The notes: generated by a model not told the origin, from the letters alone. 5,905 nt of DNA from Candidatus Bathyarchaeota archaeon (GCA_026015225.1 JAOZGV010000085.1:1-5905), one strand, 5' to 3'. Shown: positions 1 to 5,318, counted from the first letter of the stretch. Numbers and translations are program-made.

Positions 1-131
1 TATTCTTCAGTCTTTGGCGTCTCGTGCTCTGGCTCTTCTGTCTTTGAGAATTCACTGGTTGAATATTCTTCAGTCTTTGGCGTCTCGTGCTCTGGCTCTT
101 CTGTCTTTGAGAATTCACTGGTTGAATATTC
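1..131. repeat. Perfect 63-bp tandem repeat inside the cdvA tail
   Basis: Bases 1-63 and 64-126 are identical, and 127-131 (tattc) begins a further copy, so the sequence has an exact period of 63 over 131 bases. On the coding (minus) strand each unit encodes 21 residues: EYSTSEFSKTEE, then PEHETPKTE. There are seven Glu against two Lys. Because 63 is divisible by 3 the frame is kept. The two copies lack even synonymous differences, which suggests recent expansion or gene conversion. The array runs into the window edge, so the copy number is unknown. The unit is less AT-rich than the rest of cdvA (28 of 63 bases are G or C). Confidence 0.97.
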
Positions 132-743
132 ATTTTTGTTATATTGAGTTATTTTTTCTTTGTCAATGTCCATTATGTCATTTGAAATTCGTTCAATATT
201 ATTTTTCTCACTAGAAGCACTTTCAATATTTCTTTGGATAATATCTTGACATGCCCTGAATGATTGTTCTCCAATCTCTCCAGAGAGATGTTGCATTTTA
301 TTATTTGCAAATGTAATTTGGAGCTCATTTATTTCTTTCATTAAGTCTTGTGACCTTTCACTCATCTCCTTAACAATGCCCTCTCTAAAATCTTTGATTT
401 TTGTGAATGAATTTTCATAGTTTGACTTAAGAGATTGATAGAATTCTTCGCGAATTTCTCCAGATCTATATAATTCGTCCAAAGCATTGATCCTTTTATT
501 CAAAGTCCGAAGTTGTTTAAGAATTTCATTTGCTTCTTGTTCCCAAGATTGCAAATATATGATAGAGTTATTTTGAAATTTTACTTGAGTCATCGGAAGT
601 TCAATATAGTCACCTTTATCGGATATCAATTTTATTGAATTTGTATTATCATTAGCATCTACTTCTAGTCCAACTATTCTTCCAACTGTCCTTCCATAAG
701 GGTCATAAATCAATTGTCCAAGATTTTTTTTGATTTCTTCCAA
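1..743 (-). CDS. cdvA: CdvA, PRC-barrel/coiled-coil cell-division protein, TTG start, C-terminus cut by the left edge
   Basis: CdvA is the archaeal-specific scaffold of the Cdv (ESCRT-III-like) division machinery; it polymerises at mid-cell and, in Sulfolobales, recruits CdvB. I translated 247 codons. Residues 1-65 form a PRC-barrel, with the signature LGQLIYDPYGRTVGRIVG near residues 8-25. Residues 66-195 are a long, charged, heptad-like coiled coil with no Pro or Gly run. Residues 205-247 are an acidic Glu/Thr/Ser/Pro-rich tail made of an exact 21-residue repeat. The start must be TTG at 741-743: an in-frame TAA lies directly upstream (744-746), and AGGAGGTT sits 7 bases before it. The gene follows cdvB by 34 bases, so the two probably share a transcript. 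No stop occurs before base 1, so the true C-terminus, including any CdvB-binding motif, is not visible. The family call is firm; the function in this organism is inferred from homologues. Confidence 0.88.
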   Translation of the reverse strand, partial: MEEIKKNLGQLIYDPYGRTVGRIVGLEVDANDNTNSIKLISDKGDYIELPMTQVKFQNNSIIYLQSWEQEANEILKQLRTLNKRINALDELYRSGEIREEFYQSLKSNYENSFTKIKDFREGIVKEMSERSQDLMKEINELQITFANNKMQHLSGEIGEQSFRACQDIIQRNIESASSEKNNIERISNDIMDIDKEKITQYNKNEYSTSEFSKTEEPEHETPKTEEYSTSEFSKTEEPEHETPKTEE

Positions 744-750
744 TTATTTT

Positions 751-758
751 AACCTCCT
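751..758 (-). promoter_or_regulatory. Ribosome binding site of cdvA that fixes the TTG start
   Basis: The minus strand reads AGGAGGTT, a near-perfect Shine-Dalgarno sequence, 7 bases before TTG at 743. With TAA at 744-746 in frame, no upstream start is possible. This site decides the start codon. Confidence 0.8.
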
Positions 759-777
759 ATAATTAATCATAGAAGAA

Positions 778-1431
778 TTATGTTTGAGTTCTTTCTTCAG
801 TCCCAAATTGGGAAATCTTGGAAGACTCAAATTCTTTTGATGAGAAATCAGGGAATTTTTCTTTTATTCTCTGTTCTGCGACAGTCCCAGCCTCGCTTAA
901 AATTTTTTGAGCTTCAGAACTTGAGGTTTCTGCATTGTAAGTTTGTCCCGTAGCCTCACCTACTTCAACCATCATGCTATTTAACGTATCTCCAATTTCA
1001 TCGAGTTCAAAAGACATCTCAGGCATGATGCCACTGATTTGTGTTTTTACTGACCTTACTACTTCTGAAACAGGTCCCATTAAGGCTGCAATGTCTCCAA
1101 ATTCTCGTATTGTTTCAAGTCTGAGGGCAACTTGCTCTAATGCCAACTGGCTTCTAAGTGTTACACTTGCCATTTTTCTAATTTCAGCACATTCATTAGC
1201 ATACATTGTAGCTCTAGCAGAATCCTTCACCGTTTGTGCTGAAACGCATTTGTTGAATAATTCTCTATCATGGTGCTGCATTCTGGAAATAGAACTATCT
1301 AATTTATTTTGTTGGACTTTTAACTTATATATTGTGCGAGATACCTTTTCCTTTAAAGGCTGTTCTTGCCGGAGGATTCCAGGCACTTTTATTTTAGAAT
1401 AATTACTTTCATCCTTATCCCAATTTCCCAT
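778..1431 (-). CDS. cdvB: ESCRT-III / Snf7-family cell-division protein, CdvB-like
   Basis: CdvB proteins are archaeal ESCRT-III subunits that form membrane-constricting filaments at the division site and are remodelled by the AAA ATPase CdvC. This 217-residue protein has the ESCRT-III layout. A basic helical hairpin spans about residues 24-115 (LKEKVSRTIYKLKVQQNKLD at 26-45, then the long helix with CAEIRKMASVTLRSQLALEQ at 81-100). The acidic helices follow around 117-162 (FELDEIGDTLNSMMVEVGEA at 141-160). A short polar tail (163-217) contains EKFPDF (191-196), possibly a docking point for the CdvC MIT domain, but this is speculative. The winged-helix region that binds CdvA in Sulfolobus CdvB is not seen. 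The protein may be one of several paralogues, so the number or letter of the symbol is uncertain. The start is the only ATG after an in-frame TAA. It lies upstream of cdvA in the same unit. Confidence 0.85.
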   Translation of the reverse strand: MGNWDKDESNYSKIKVPGILRQEQPLKEKVSRTIYKLKVQQNKLDSSISRMQHHDRELFNKCVSAQTVKDSARATMYANECAEIRKMASVTLRSQLALEQVALRLETIREFGDIAALMGPVSEVVRSVKTQISGIMPEMSFELDEIGDTLNSMMVEVGEATGQTYNAETSSSEAQKILSEAGTVAEQRIKEKFPDFSSKEFESSKISQFGTEERTQT

Positions 1432-1452
1432 GAGATTGTTAGGCGATTCTTA

Positions 1453-1459
1453 CACCTCC
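1453..1459 (-). promoter_or_regulatory. Shine-Dalgarno-like GGAGGTG, unusually far from the cdvB start
   Basis: The minus strand reads GGAGGTG, but 21 bases separate it from ATG at 1431. The in-frame codons between are TAA GAA TCG CCT AAC AAT CTC, with no alternative start. Either the site is used at long range or through RNA folding, or it is not used. Confidence 0.4.
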
Positions 1460-1471
1460 GAATTGTGAAAA

Positions 1472-1479
1472 ATATAAAT
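1472..1479 (-). promoter_or_regulatory. Candidate TATA box for the cdvB-cdvA unit
   Basis: The minus strand reads TTTATATT, flanked by A/T. Initiation about 25 bases downstream would fall near 1450, giving a short leader of roughly 20 bases and leaving the GGAGGTG site outside the transcript. A second candidate, GATATACT (1501-1508), would start near 1480 and include it. The sequence alone does not choose between them. Confidence 0.35.
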
Positions 1480-1643
1480 TAATTTTAGTTAAACACAGAA
1501 AGTATATCGCAATCCTTTAAAATTAATAAAATAAATCTGTCAAAAACTCAACAAATTAAAAATCGAATTTCTCATGTTTTCGTCTTAAAAGAGAGGTCGA
1601 AAAAAAATTGATCTGAGACATAAAAAGTTATGGGTATCCTATC

Positions 1644-1688
1644 TTTTAGTTATACATGATTTTAAGTTAAATGGTAAAATTTAAGTTA
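1644..1688 (+). repeat. Three spaced copies of TTTTAGTTA/TTTAAGTTA before alba
   Basis: TTTTAGTTA lies at 1644-1652, TTTAAGTTA at 1661-1669 and again at 1680-1688. A further TTTTAGTTA sits at 1483-1491 beside the cdvB promoter. The divergent intergenic region (1441-1743) has no other recognisable content and no gene that I can support. The words could be operators shared by alba and cdvB, or simply reflect AT-rich composition. Confidence 0.35.
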
Positions 1689-1693
1689 TAATA
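1686..1693 (+). promoter_or_regulatory. Candidate TATA box of alba
   Basis: TTATAATA overlaps the last TTTAAGTTA copy. Initiation about 25 bases downstream would fall near 1715 and give a leader of about 29 bases containing the ribosome binding site. TATACATG at 1651-1658 is a weaker alternative. Confidence 0.4.
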
Positions 1694-1727
1694 ATAGGTG
1701 ATTATTTGGTGACAATCCAAGGAATTC

Positions 1728-1737
1728 AAGGAGGTGA
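1728..1737 (+). promoter_or_regulatory. Ribosome binding site of alba
   Basis: AAGGAGGTGA ends 6 bases before ATG at 1744. It is an almost full anti-16S complement at ideal spacing, fixing this ATG and indicating efficient translation, as expected for an abundant chromatin protein. Confidence 0.8.
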
Positions 1738-1743
1738 AACTGC

Positions 1744-2085
1744 ATGACAGAGGATGCAACAGGTCCAGAGAAGGAAATGGAGTCACAGCCACCTAAGCCA
1801 AGAGCTCCGATTCCCGCTGATACAATCCTAATAGGAAACAAACCGGTCATGAGCTATGCTACTGCTGTAATGATGCACTTCCATGGAGGAAGAAATATAT
1901 TGACAATAAAAGCAAGAGGGAGAGCTATTAGTAGAGCTGTTGATGTTGTAGAGGTTGTACGTAGACGTTTCTTTAGCGGAAAGCTAAATGTCAAGGATGT
2001 AACAATCGGAACGCAAGCCCTTGGCGAAGGCGGTGACGTAAGAAATGTATCAACAATAGAAATTAGAGTCGAGATAACTGAGTAA
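1744..2085 (+). CDS. alba: Alba, archaeal DNA/RNA-binding chromatin protein
   Basis: Alba is a small dimeric protein that coats and bridges archaeal DNA and also binds RNA. The 113 residues begin with a polar, Pro-rich extension of about 25 residues (TEDATGPEKEMESQPPKPRA) not found in short Sulfolobus Alba. The classical fold follows: ILIGNKPVMSYATAV at 28-42, TIKARGRAISRAVDVVEVVR at 54-73, the hairpin region with GTQALGEGGDVRN (89-101), and VSTIEIRVEI (102-111). The first Lys of the usual IGKKPV motif, the acetylation site K16 of Sulfolobus Alba, is Asn32 here, while the second (Lys33) is kept. The start is fixed by a strong ribosome binding site. The gene stands alone on the plus strand, divergent from cdvB and convergent with radA. 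The identification is secure; the tail's role is unknown. Confidence 0.96.
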   Translation: MTEDATGPEKEMESQPPKPRAPIPADTILIGNKPVMSYATAVMMHFHGGRNILTIKARGRAISRAVDVVEVVRRRFFSGKLNVKDVTIGTQALGEGGDVRNVSTIEIRVEITE

Positions 2086-2109
2086 AAACTAAATTACATA
2101 GGTAAAACA

Positions 2110-2154
2110 GCAGACCAAAAGTCCGCAAAAATAACTCCATATTATAATTTTTTT
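2110..2154 (+). terminator. Probable terminator of alba
   Basis: A weak hairpin (GCAGAC 2110-2115, loop CAAAA, GTCCGC 2121-2126, one mismatch) lies 25 bases after the alba stop. A T7 run at 2148-2154 follows. Archaeal terminators need mainly the T run; the hairpin may be incidental. Confidence 0.4.
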
Positions 2155-2190
2155 GAATGTAATCAAAAATTTTGACACCGCATTCTTTAG

Positions 2191-2310
2191 CAGTTAACTT
2201 TAACTGAGCTTAGCAATAAATCAGGTTTTATTGGCGCCTCATTGGGAACTCCTATCCCTGGAGCGGCATTATTTTTAGGAGGTGCTTTAATAGAGCATTT
2301 ACTACTATAG
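2191..2310 (+). pseudogene. Short hydrophobic Gly-rich frame, possible gene remnant
   Basis: Between a TAG at 2188-2190 and a TAG at 2308-2310 there are 39 open codons. The second half encodes a membrane-like peptide, SGFIGASLGTPIPGAALFLG followed by GALIEHLLL. There is no ATG or GTG in frame; the only usable start is TTG at 2242, without a ribosome binding site, and it would leave only 22 residues. The Gly/Pro/Ala pattern resembles the end of a small membrane protein more than random AT-rich DNA, so it may be the tail of a decayed gene. I do not recognise a family. Bases 2155-2190, before it, show no coding signal. Chance is a real alternative. Confidence 0.22.
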
Positions 2311-2331
2311 TTAGTTTAATTAGATATTAAT

Positions 2332-2362
2332 TATTTTTTTAAATACCTATTTAAAAAAAATA
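2332..2362. terminator. Bidirectional AT-rich inverted repeat between alba and radA
   Basis: Arm one, TATTTTTTTAAATA (2332-2345), and arm two, TATTTAAAAAAAATA (2348-2362), are reverse complements except for one extra A, around a CC centre. The repeat ends 3 bases after the radA stop. It gives a T8 run to the minus transcript and a T7 run to plus transcripts, so it suits termination from both convergent units. Confidence 0.6.
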
Positions 2363-2365
2363 TTT

Positions 2366-3328
2366 TTATTTTTCATTATCAGAAATGTCCTCAATTCCAC
2401 TTTCAGCTATAATAAAATTAGCTTCGGTCTCACTAGAGAAACATGGTGAATCAGTTATTTTTGCTACTCTAGTATTTCCTCTACTCTTTCTAAGATGAAT
2501 CCGGTGTGTTGATGCGTGTGCTACTACATTCCCTCCAGCGGGTCTATTAGGATCCCCAAAGAAAGTAGCTGGATTCGCTTGAACTTGATTGGTAACGACT
2601 ACCGATAAATTTTCAATTTCTGCCAATCGCAGTAATTTGTGCAAATGCATGTTAAGTTTCTGCTGCCTTATGCTTAGATTTTCTCTACCTACATAATCAG
2701 CCCGCCAATGAGAAGTCAACGAATCAACTACAACTAGCTTTACATTTTCTTCATGGCATAATTTGAAAGAATTATCGGCTATCAAAATTTGATGGTCACT
2801 ATTATAACAACGAGCATAAATTATATTTTCTAAAACCTTTTCAGGTTCTAATCCTACGGCCTCGGTCATGCTATAAATTCTTTGCGGACTGAATGTGCCT
2901 TCTGTGTCGATGAAGAGCACTTTTCCATCAACACCTCCTTGGTCTTTTGGCAATTGAACCAGGACGCTTAGCTTCATACATAATTGAGACTTACCTGAGC
3001 CATATTCTCCCCAGAATTCTGTCATTGCTTGAGTCTCTATTCCTCCGCCGATTAGGTCGTTTAATGAGTTGCATCCTGTACTTATTTTTAGCATTGAACT
3101 TCTTCGGTCCCATAACTCTTTTGCACTAATGAAATCTATTTTTACCAATTGTCTTGCAGCTTCAGTTAATTTAAGAGATGTCTCACTCGTCAATCCTGCT
3201 TTTTCCTCTAATTCTCGAGCAGGAGAAACTGCAATTGATTCAATTGAATAAAAACCCGCTTGCTTTAATTTTGAAGCTGTGGCGGGGCCTACGCCTTCAA
3301 GGTCTTTTATATCCAGAATTTCTGACAT
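2366..3328 (-). CDS. radA: RadA, archaeal RecA/Rad51-family recombinase
   Basis: RadA forms ATP-dependent filaments on single-stranded DNA and catalyses homologous pairing and strand exchange in repair. The 320 residues show the complete archaeal architecture. An N-terminal helix-hairpin-helix domain spans 1-60 (LEGVGPATASKLKQAGFYSI at 10-29). The linker carries the FxxA polymerisation motif FISA (66-69). The ATPase core has Walker A GEYGSGKSQ (107-115), FIDTEGTFSPQR (139-150) and Walker B LVVVDSLT (198-205). SIRQQKLNMHLHKLLRLAEI (219-238) and loop-2 residues ATFFGDPNRPAGGNVVAHAS (254-273) follow. The Walker A ends in Ser rather than the commoner Thr, which should still bind Mg-ATP. There is no intein and no truncation. 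The ATG start gives the expected N-terminus but has no clear ribosome binding site. It lies 209 bases downstream of hypE, beyond a T run, so it probably has its own promoter. Confidence 0.97.
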   Translation of the reverse strand: MSEILDIKDLEGVGPATASKLKQAGFYSIESIAVSPARELEEKAGLTSETSLKLTEAARQLVKIDFISAKELWDRRSSMLKISTGCNSLNDLIGGGIETQAMTEFWGEYGSGKSQLCMKLSVLVQLPKDQGGVDGKVLFIDTEGTFSPQRIYSMTEAVGLEPEKVLENIIYARCYNSDHQILIADNSFKLCHEENVKLVVVDSLTSHWRADYVGRENLSIRQQKLNMHLHKLLRLAEIENLSVVVTNQVQANPATFFGDPNRPAGGNVVAHASTHRIHLRKSRGNTRVAKITDSPCFSSETEANFIIAESGIEDISDNEK

Positions 3329-3413
3329 CTTTAATTCACTAAATTAGAATTTTCTTTACAAAAATAGGAAAAATTGCATAATTGCATTCAATGTAGAAAG
3401 ATTGCACTAAATC

Positions 3414-3422
3414 GTATATAAG
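3414..3422 (-). promoter_or_regulatory. Candidate TATA box of radA
   Basis: The minus strand reads CTTATATAC. Initiation near 3391 would leave a leader of about 63 bases. The core TATATA is symmetric and could also serve the plus strand, where nothing convincing follows. It is the best TATA-like element in the hypE-radA gap (3329-3537). Confidence 0.35.
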
Positions 3423-3490
3423 AAATGAAGGAGTAATGTCCAATACACAGAGTATTGTGAAAGTAATTTTTTTATATGATATTTTTAAAT

Positions 3491-3498
3491 AAAAAAAA
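3491..3498 (-). terminator. T8 run downstream of hypE
   Basis: Eight A residues on the plus strand give a U8 tract in the minus transcript, 39 bases after the hypE stop. There is no clear GC stem, as is usual for archaeal T-run terminators. It separates hypE from radA. Confidence 0.45.
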
Positions 3499-3537
3499 TT
3501 TTGTACTTACAAATTCGATAAGTTTTATTGGTGGTTT

Positions 3538-4584
3538 TTAGCAAATTCTAGGAATTGGATCGCCTAATGGGGGAGTTATTATCCTCTTACCTCCAACTTT
3601 AGTTTCAAGAACAACTTGATTAAATTTGTTAGTAACTTCACCAATTATTTGCGCCTCTTTCCCTTCCTTACTTTGTTTTAATTCATCCAATATTTCATCC
3701 ACCTTTCCAGGTAAAACTGCAATTACAATCTTGCCTTCATTGGCGATTTCTAATGGATCTATTCCTAACATCTCACAAGCTGATTTTACTCCTTCTTTAA
3801 TAGGAATGTTCTCTTCATAAATTGAAATTCCAACTTTGGATCTTTCGCTCCATTCGTTAAGGGTATTAGACAGTCCGCCCCTAGTTGGATCCTTCATCTT
3901 TAAAATTCCTCCAACCATGAGAAGTTTCATAACTATCTTGTTTAATGGGGCTACATCAGAAATAATCTGGCTTTTAAATCCATAATCTCCACGGGATGAT
4001 ATTATTGCTACGCCATGATCTCCAATTGTGCCGGAAATTATTATTTTATCACCCGCTTTTAAATTTGAGTCGAGAAGCCATCTAAAATTAATATTTCGAT
4101 ATTTTTTTATCTCAGCCAAATTATTTTCTAAAGCTTCATTTCTTCTTCCTATGCCAGAAGTATTAATATATAATTCATCAAGCGCTCCTTTTTCTACAAC
4201 TTTAATATCTCCTGCTGTAATAAACACACCCGCTTCTTGACATGTAGATTGCATGCTTTTTATAATTCTTTTAAAAATTTCAATTTTAAATCCCTCTTCA
4301 AAAACTATACCAGAAGTAAGAGCCATGGGTTCGGCTCCCATCATAGCAATGTCATTTACCGTACCCGAGACTGCTAATCTTCCAATATCCCCCCCTGGGA
4401 AAAAAAGTGGTTTTACTGTGTGCGAATCAGTTGTAAGTACGATATTATTAACTACACTGGAATCATCGAGGGCTTCTAATGGTACTTCAGTTCCACTTCC
4501 ACCAAGATACCTCAATATATATTTTTTAATTAAATCTTGCATCATAGAACCACCGGCTCCATGAGCAAGAGTAATTCTATTCAA
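3538..4584 (-). CDS. hypE: HypE, [NiFe]-hydrogenase maturation carbamoyl dehydratase, TTG start
   Basis: HypE takes a carbamoyl group from HypF onto its C-terminal Cys and dehydrates it with ATP to a thiocyanate, the source of the CN ligands of the hydrogenase Fe. The 348 residues show the AIR-synthase/PurM-like fold: AHGAGG (7-12), TTDSHTVKPLFFPGGDIGRL (51-70), SGTVNDIAMMGAEP (73-86), SGTIGDHGVAI (184-194), DPTRGG (232-237) and NEGK (282-285). The hallmark C-terminus PRIC (345-348) has the active Cys as the last residue. This separates it from PurM, SelD and ThiL. Residues 150-172 look longer than the usual short linker. TTG at 4584 is chosen because it follows GGAGAG by 9 bases and gives the typical N-terminus; no ATG or GTG lies upstream before TAA. 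No other hyp or hydrogenase genes are in view. Confidence 0.93.
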   Translation of the reverse strand: MNRITLAHGAGGSMMQDLIKKYILRYLGGSGTEVPLEALDDSSVVNNIVLTTDSHTVKPLFFPGGDIGRLAVSGTVNDIAMMGAEPMALTSGIVFEEGFKIEIFKRIIKSMQSTCQEAGVFITAGDIKVVEKGALDELYINTSGIGRRNEALENNLAEIKKYRNINFRWLLDSNLKAGDKIIISGTIGDHGVAIISSRGDYGFKSQIISDVAPLNKIVMKLLMVGGILKMKDPTRGGLSNTLNEWSERSKVGISIYEENIPIKEGVKSACEMLGIDPLEIANEGKIVIAVLPGKVDEILDELKQSKEGKEAQIIGEVTNKFNQVVLETKVGGKRIITPPLGDPIPRIC

Positions 4585-4593
4585 GCGTTTCTG

Positions 4594-4599
4594 CTCTCC
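4594..4599 (-). promoter_or_regulatory. Ribosome binding site of hypE, supporting TTG
   Basis: The minus strand reads GGAGAG, 9 bases before TTG at 4584. It is the only purine-rich site in the leader and supports the non-ATG start. Confidence 0.55.
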
Positions 4600-4628
4600 A
4601 GAAATAGTAGTAAAAATAATTTTGGATT

Positions 4629-4637
4629 GATTTTAAG
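4629..4637 (-). promoter_or_regulatory. Candidate TATA box of hypE
   Basis: The minus strand reads CTTAAAATC. Initiation near 4608 would give a leader of about 24 bases that includes GGAGAG. If correct, hypE is transcribed separately from the OB-fold gene upstream. Confidence 0.3.
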
Positions 4638-4640
4638 CCA

Positions 4641-4653
4641 TTTTTTAAAAAAA
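4641..4653 (-). terminator. Possible terminator of the OB-fold gene
   Basis: The plus strand reads TTTTTTAAAAAAA, giving a T7 run in minus transcripts 21 bases after the OB gene's stop. It has no GC stem. Readthrough into hypE cannot be excluded, because both genes point the same way with 89 bases between them. Confidence 0.35.
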
Positions 4654-4673
4654 GTGCTAATGAGCAGGTTATC

Positions 4674-5300
4674 TTAAATTTCTTCTTTTTCGATGATTTC
4701 GATTTTTCCAGTTCTGGAAGATAGATTAAGCATTTTTTCGCCACGGAATGTCTTCACATTAGCATTATTTATTTGAATAAAATCACCTTCAGAAACGAAA
4801 CTGATTTGATCGTTCCACAGAGTTAATTTGATCTCGCCAGTTTCATCAGATACAATAGCGTTTGATAGCTTCAACTTTCTTCCACTTCGAGAATAGACTT
4901 CTTTTATAGGCGATTTTTCAATAACTTTCGCTTTTAGTTTAATTGATTTTAATCCTTTTCTTAATTCTGAGATTTTGTAATCTGTATCTTTTTGCTTCTC
5001 TTTTCGAGGGGGCATTCTAAGAATTAGTTCTTGTAGTTTATGCTTTGAAGATTCAGGATAGTCCAATAATTTATTCTCAAGCCTAAATTGGCTCACGATA
5101 TTTCCATCATATATTAATGTAAATGTTGTAAATTCGTCTGTTTTTTCACGTACTTTTAATTCAAACTTCTCTAGACTAAACTGACCTTTTTTTCTTGCTC
5201 TGATTAAATAATCGACAATTTTTTCAGGTGAAAGATCGTATTTACTTATGATCTTACTTAAATAAATCAAATTTCTTTGATGATTTAGTGACGCTCTCAA
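4674..5300 (-). CDS. OB-fold single-stranded-DNA-binding protein with an extra N-terminal domain
   Basis: The 208-residue protein has two parts. Residues 108-204 form an OB fold of the crenarchaeal SSB/RPA type: KISELRKGLKSIKLKAKVIE (109-128), AIVSDETGEIKLTLWNDQ (148-165), EGDFIQINNANVKTFRGEKM (171-190) and LNLSSRTGKIEI (191-202). The aromatic Trp162 follows the conserved GxIKLTLW strand. This suggests binding of single-stranded DNA, or possibly RNA, during replication and repair, next to radA function. Residues 1-105 match nothing I recognise: a helical, basic start (1-40) and a strand-rich section (41-75), then a basic linker PPRKEKQK (97-104). The start is TTG at 5300, just after an in-frame TAA; TTG at 5270 (residue 11) is the alternative. 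Neither has a ribosome binding site, and a TATA-like box about 23 bases upstream suggests a leaderless message. The OB call is firm, the exact role inferred. Confidence 0.82.
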   Translation of the reverse strand: MRASLNHQRNLIYLSKIISKYDLSPEKIVDYLIRARKKGQFSLEKFELKVREKTDEFTTFTLIYDGNIVSQFRLENKLLDYPESSKHKLQELILRMPPRKEKQKDTDYKISELRKGLKSIKLKAKVIEKSPIKEVYSRSGRKLKLSNAIVSDETGEIKLTLWNDQISFVSEGDFIQINNANVKTFRGEKMLNLSSRTGKIEIIEKEEI

Positions 5301-5318
5301 CCTTTAATCCAAGACCCC

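Noticed and set aside
1..131. CRISPR-like array
   Set aside because: The copies are directly adjacent, in frame and without unique spacers, so this is a coding tandem repeat.
14..214. Plus-strand frame with a repeated Ala/Leu-rich peptide
   Set aside because: It is the antisense shadow of the cdvA tail repeat; cdvA on the minus strand has a strong ribosome binding site and clear family motifs.
974..1402. 142-codon plus-strand frame
   Set aside because: It lies wholly opposite cdvB, whose translation is a clear ESCRT-III protein; no ribosome binding site or recognisable motif.
2225..2275. Possible tRNA or structured RNA around GGCGCC and GGGAACTCC
   Set aside because: No T-arm GGTTCGAATCC-type motif, anticodon arm or acceptor pairing could be found.
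2947..3251. Two plus-strand frames opposite radA
   Set aside because: They are shadows of the conserved RadA ATPase and N-terminal domain.
2366..3328. Intein or truncation in RadA
   Set aside because: All motifs follow at normal spacing with no insertion at Walker A or loop 2.
3436..3492. 18-codon plus-strand ATG frame preceded by GAAGGAG and TATATA
   Set aside because: The TATA box would start transcription at about 3440, after the ribosome binding site, so the signals do not make one working unit; too short to support.
3626..4564. Three plus-strand frames opposite hypE
   Set aside because: HypE is complete and continuous on the minus strand, so these are shadows.
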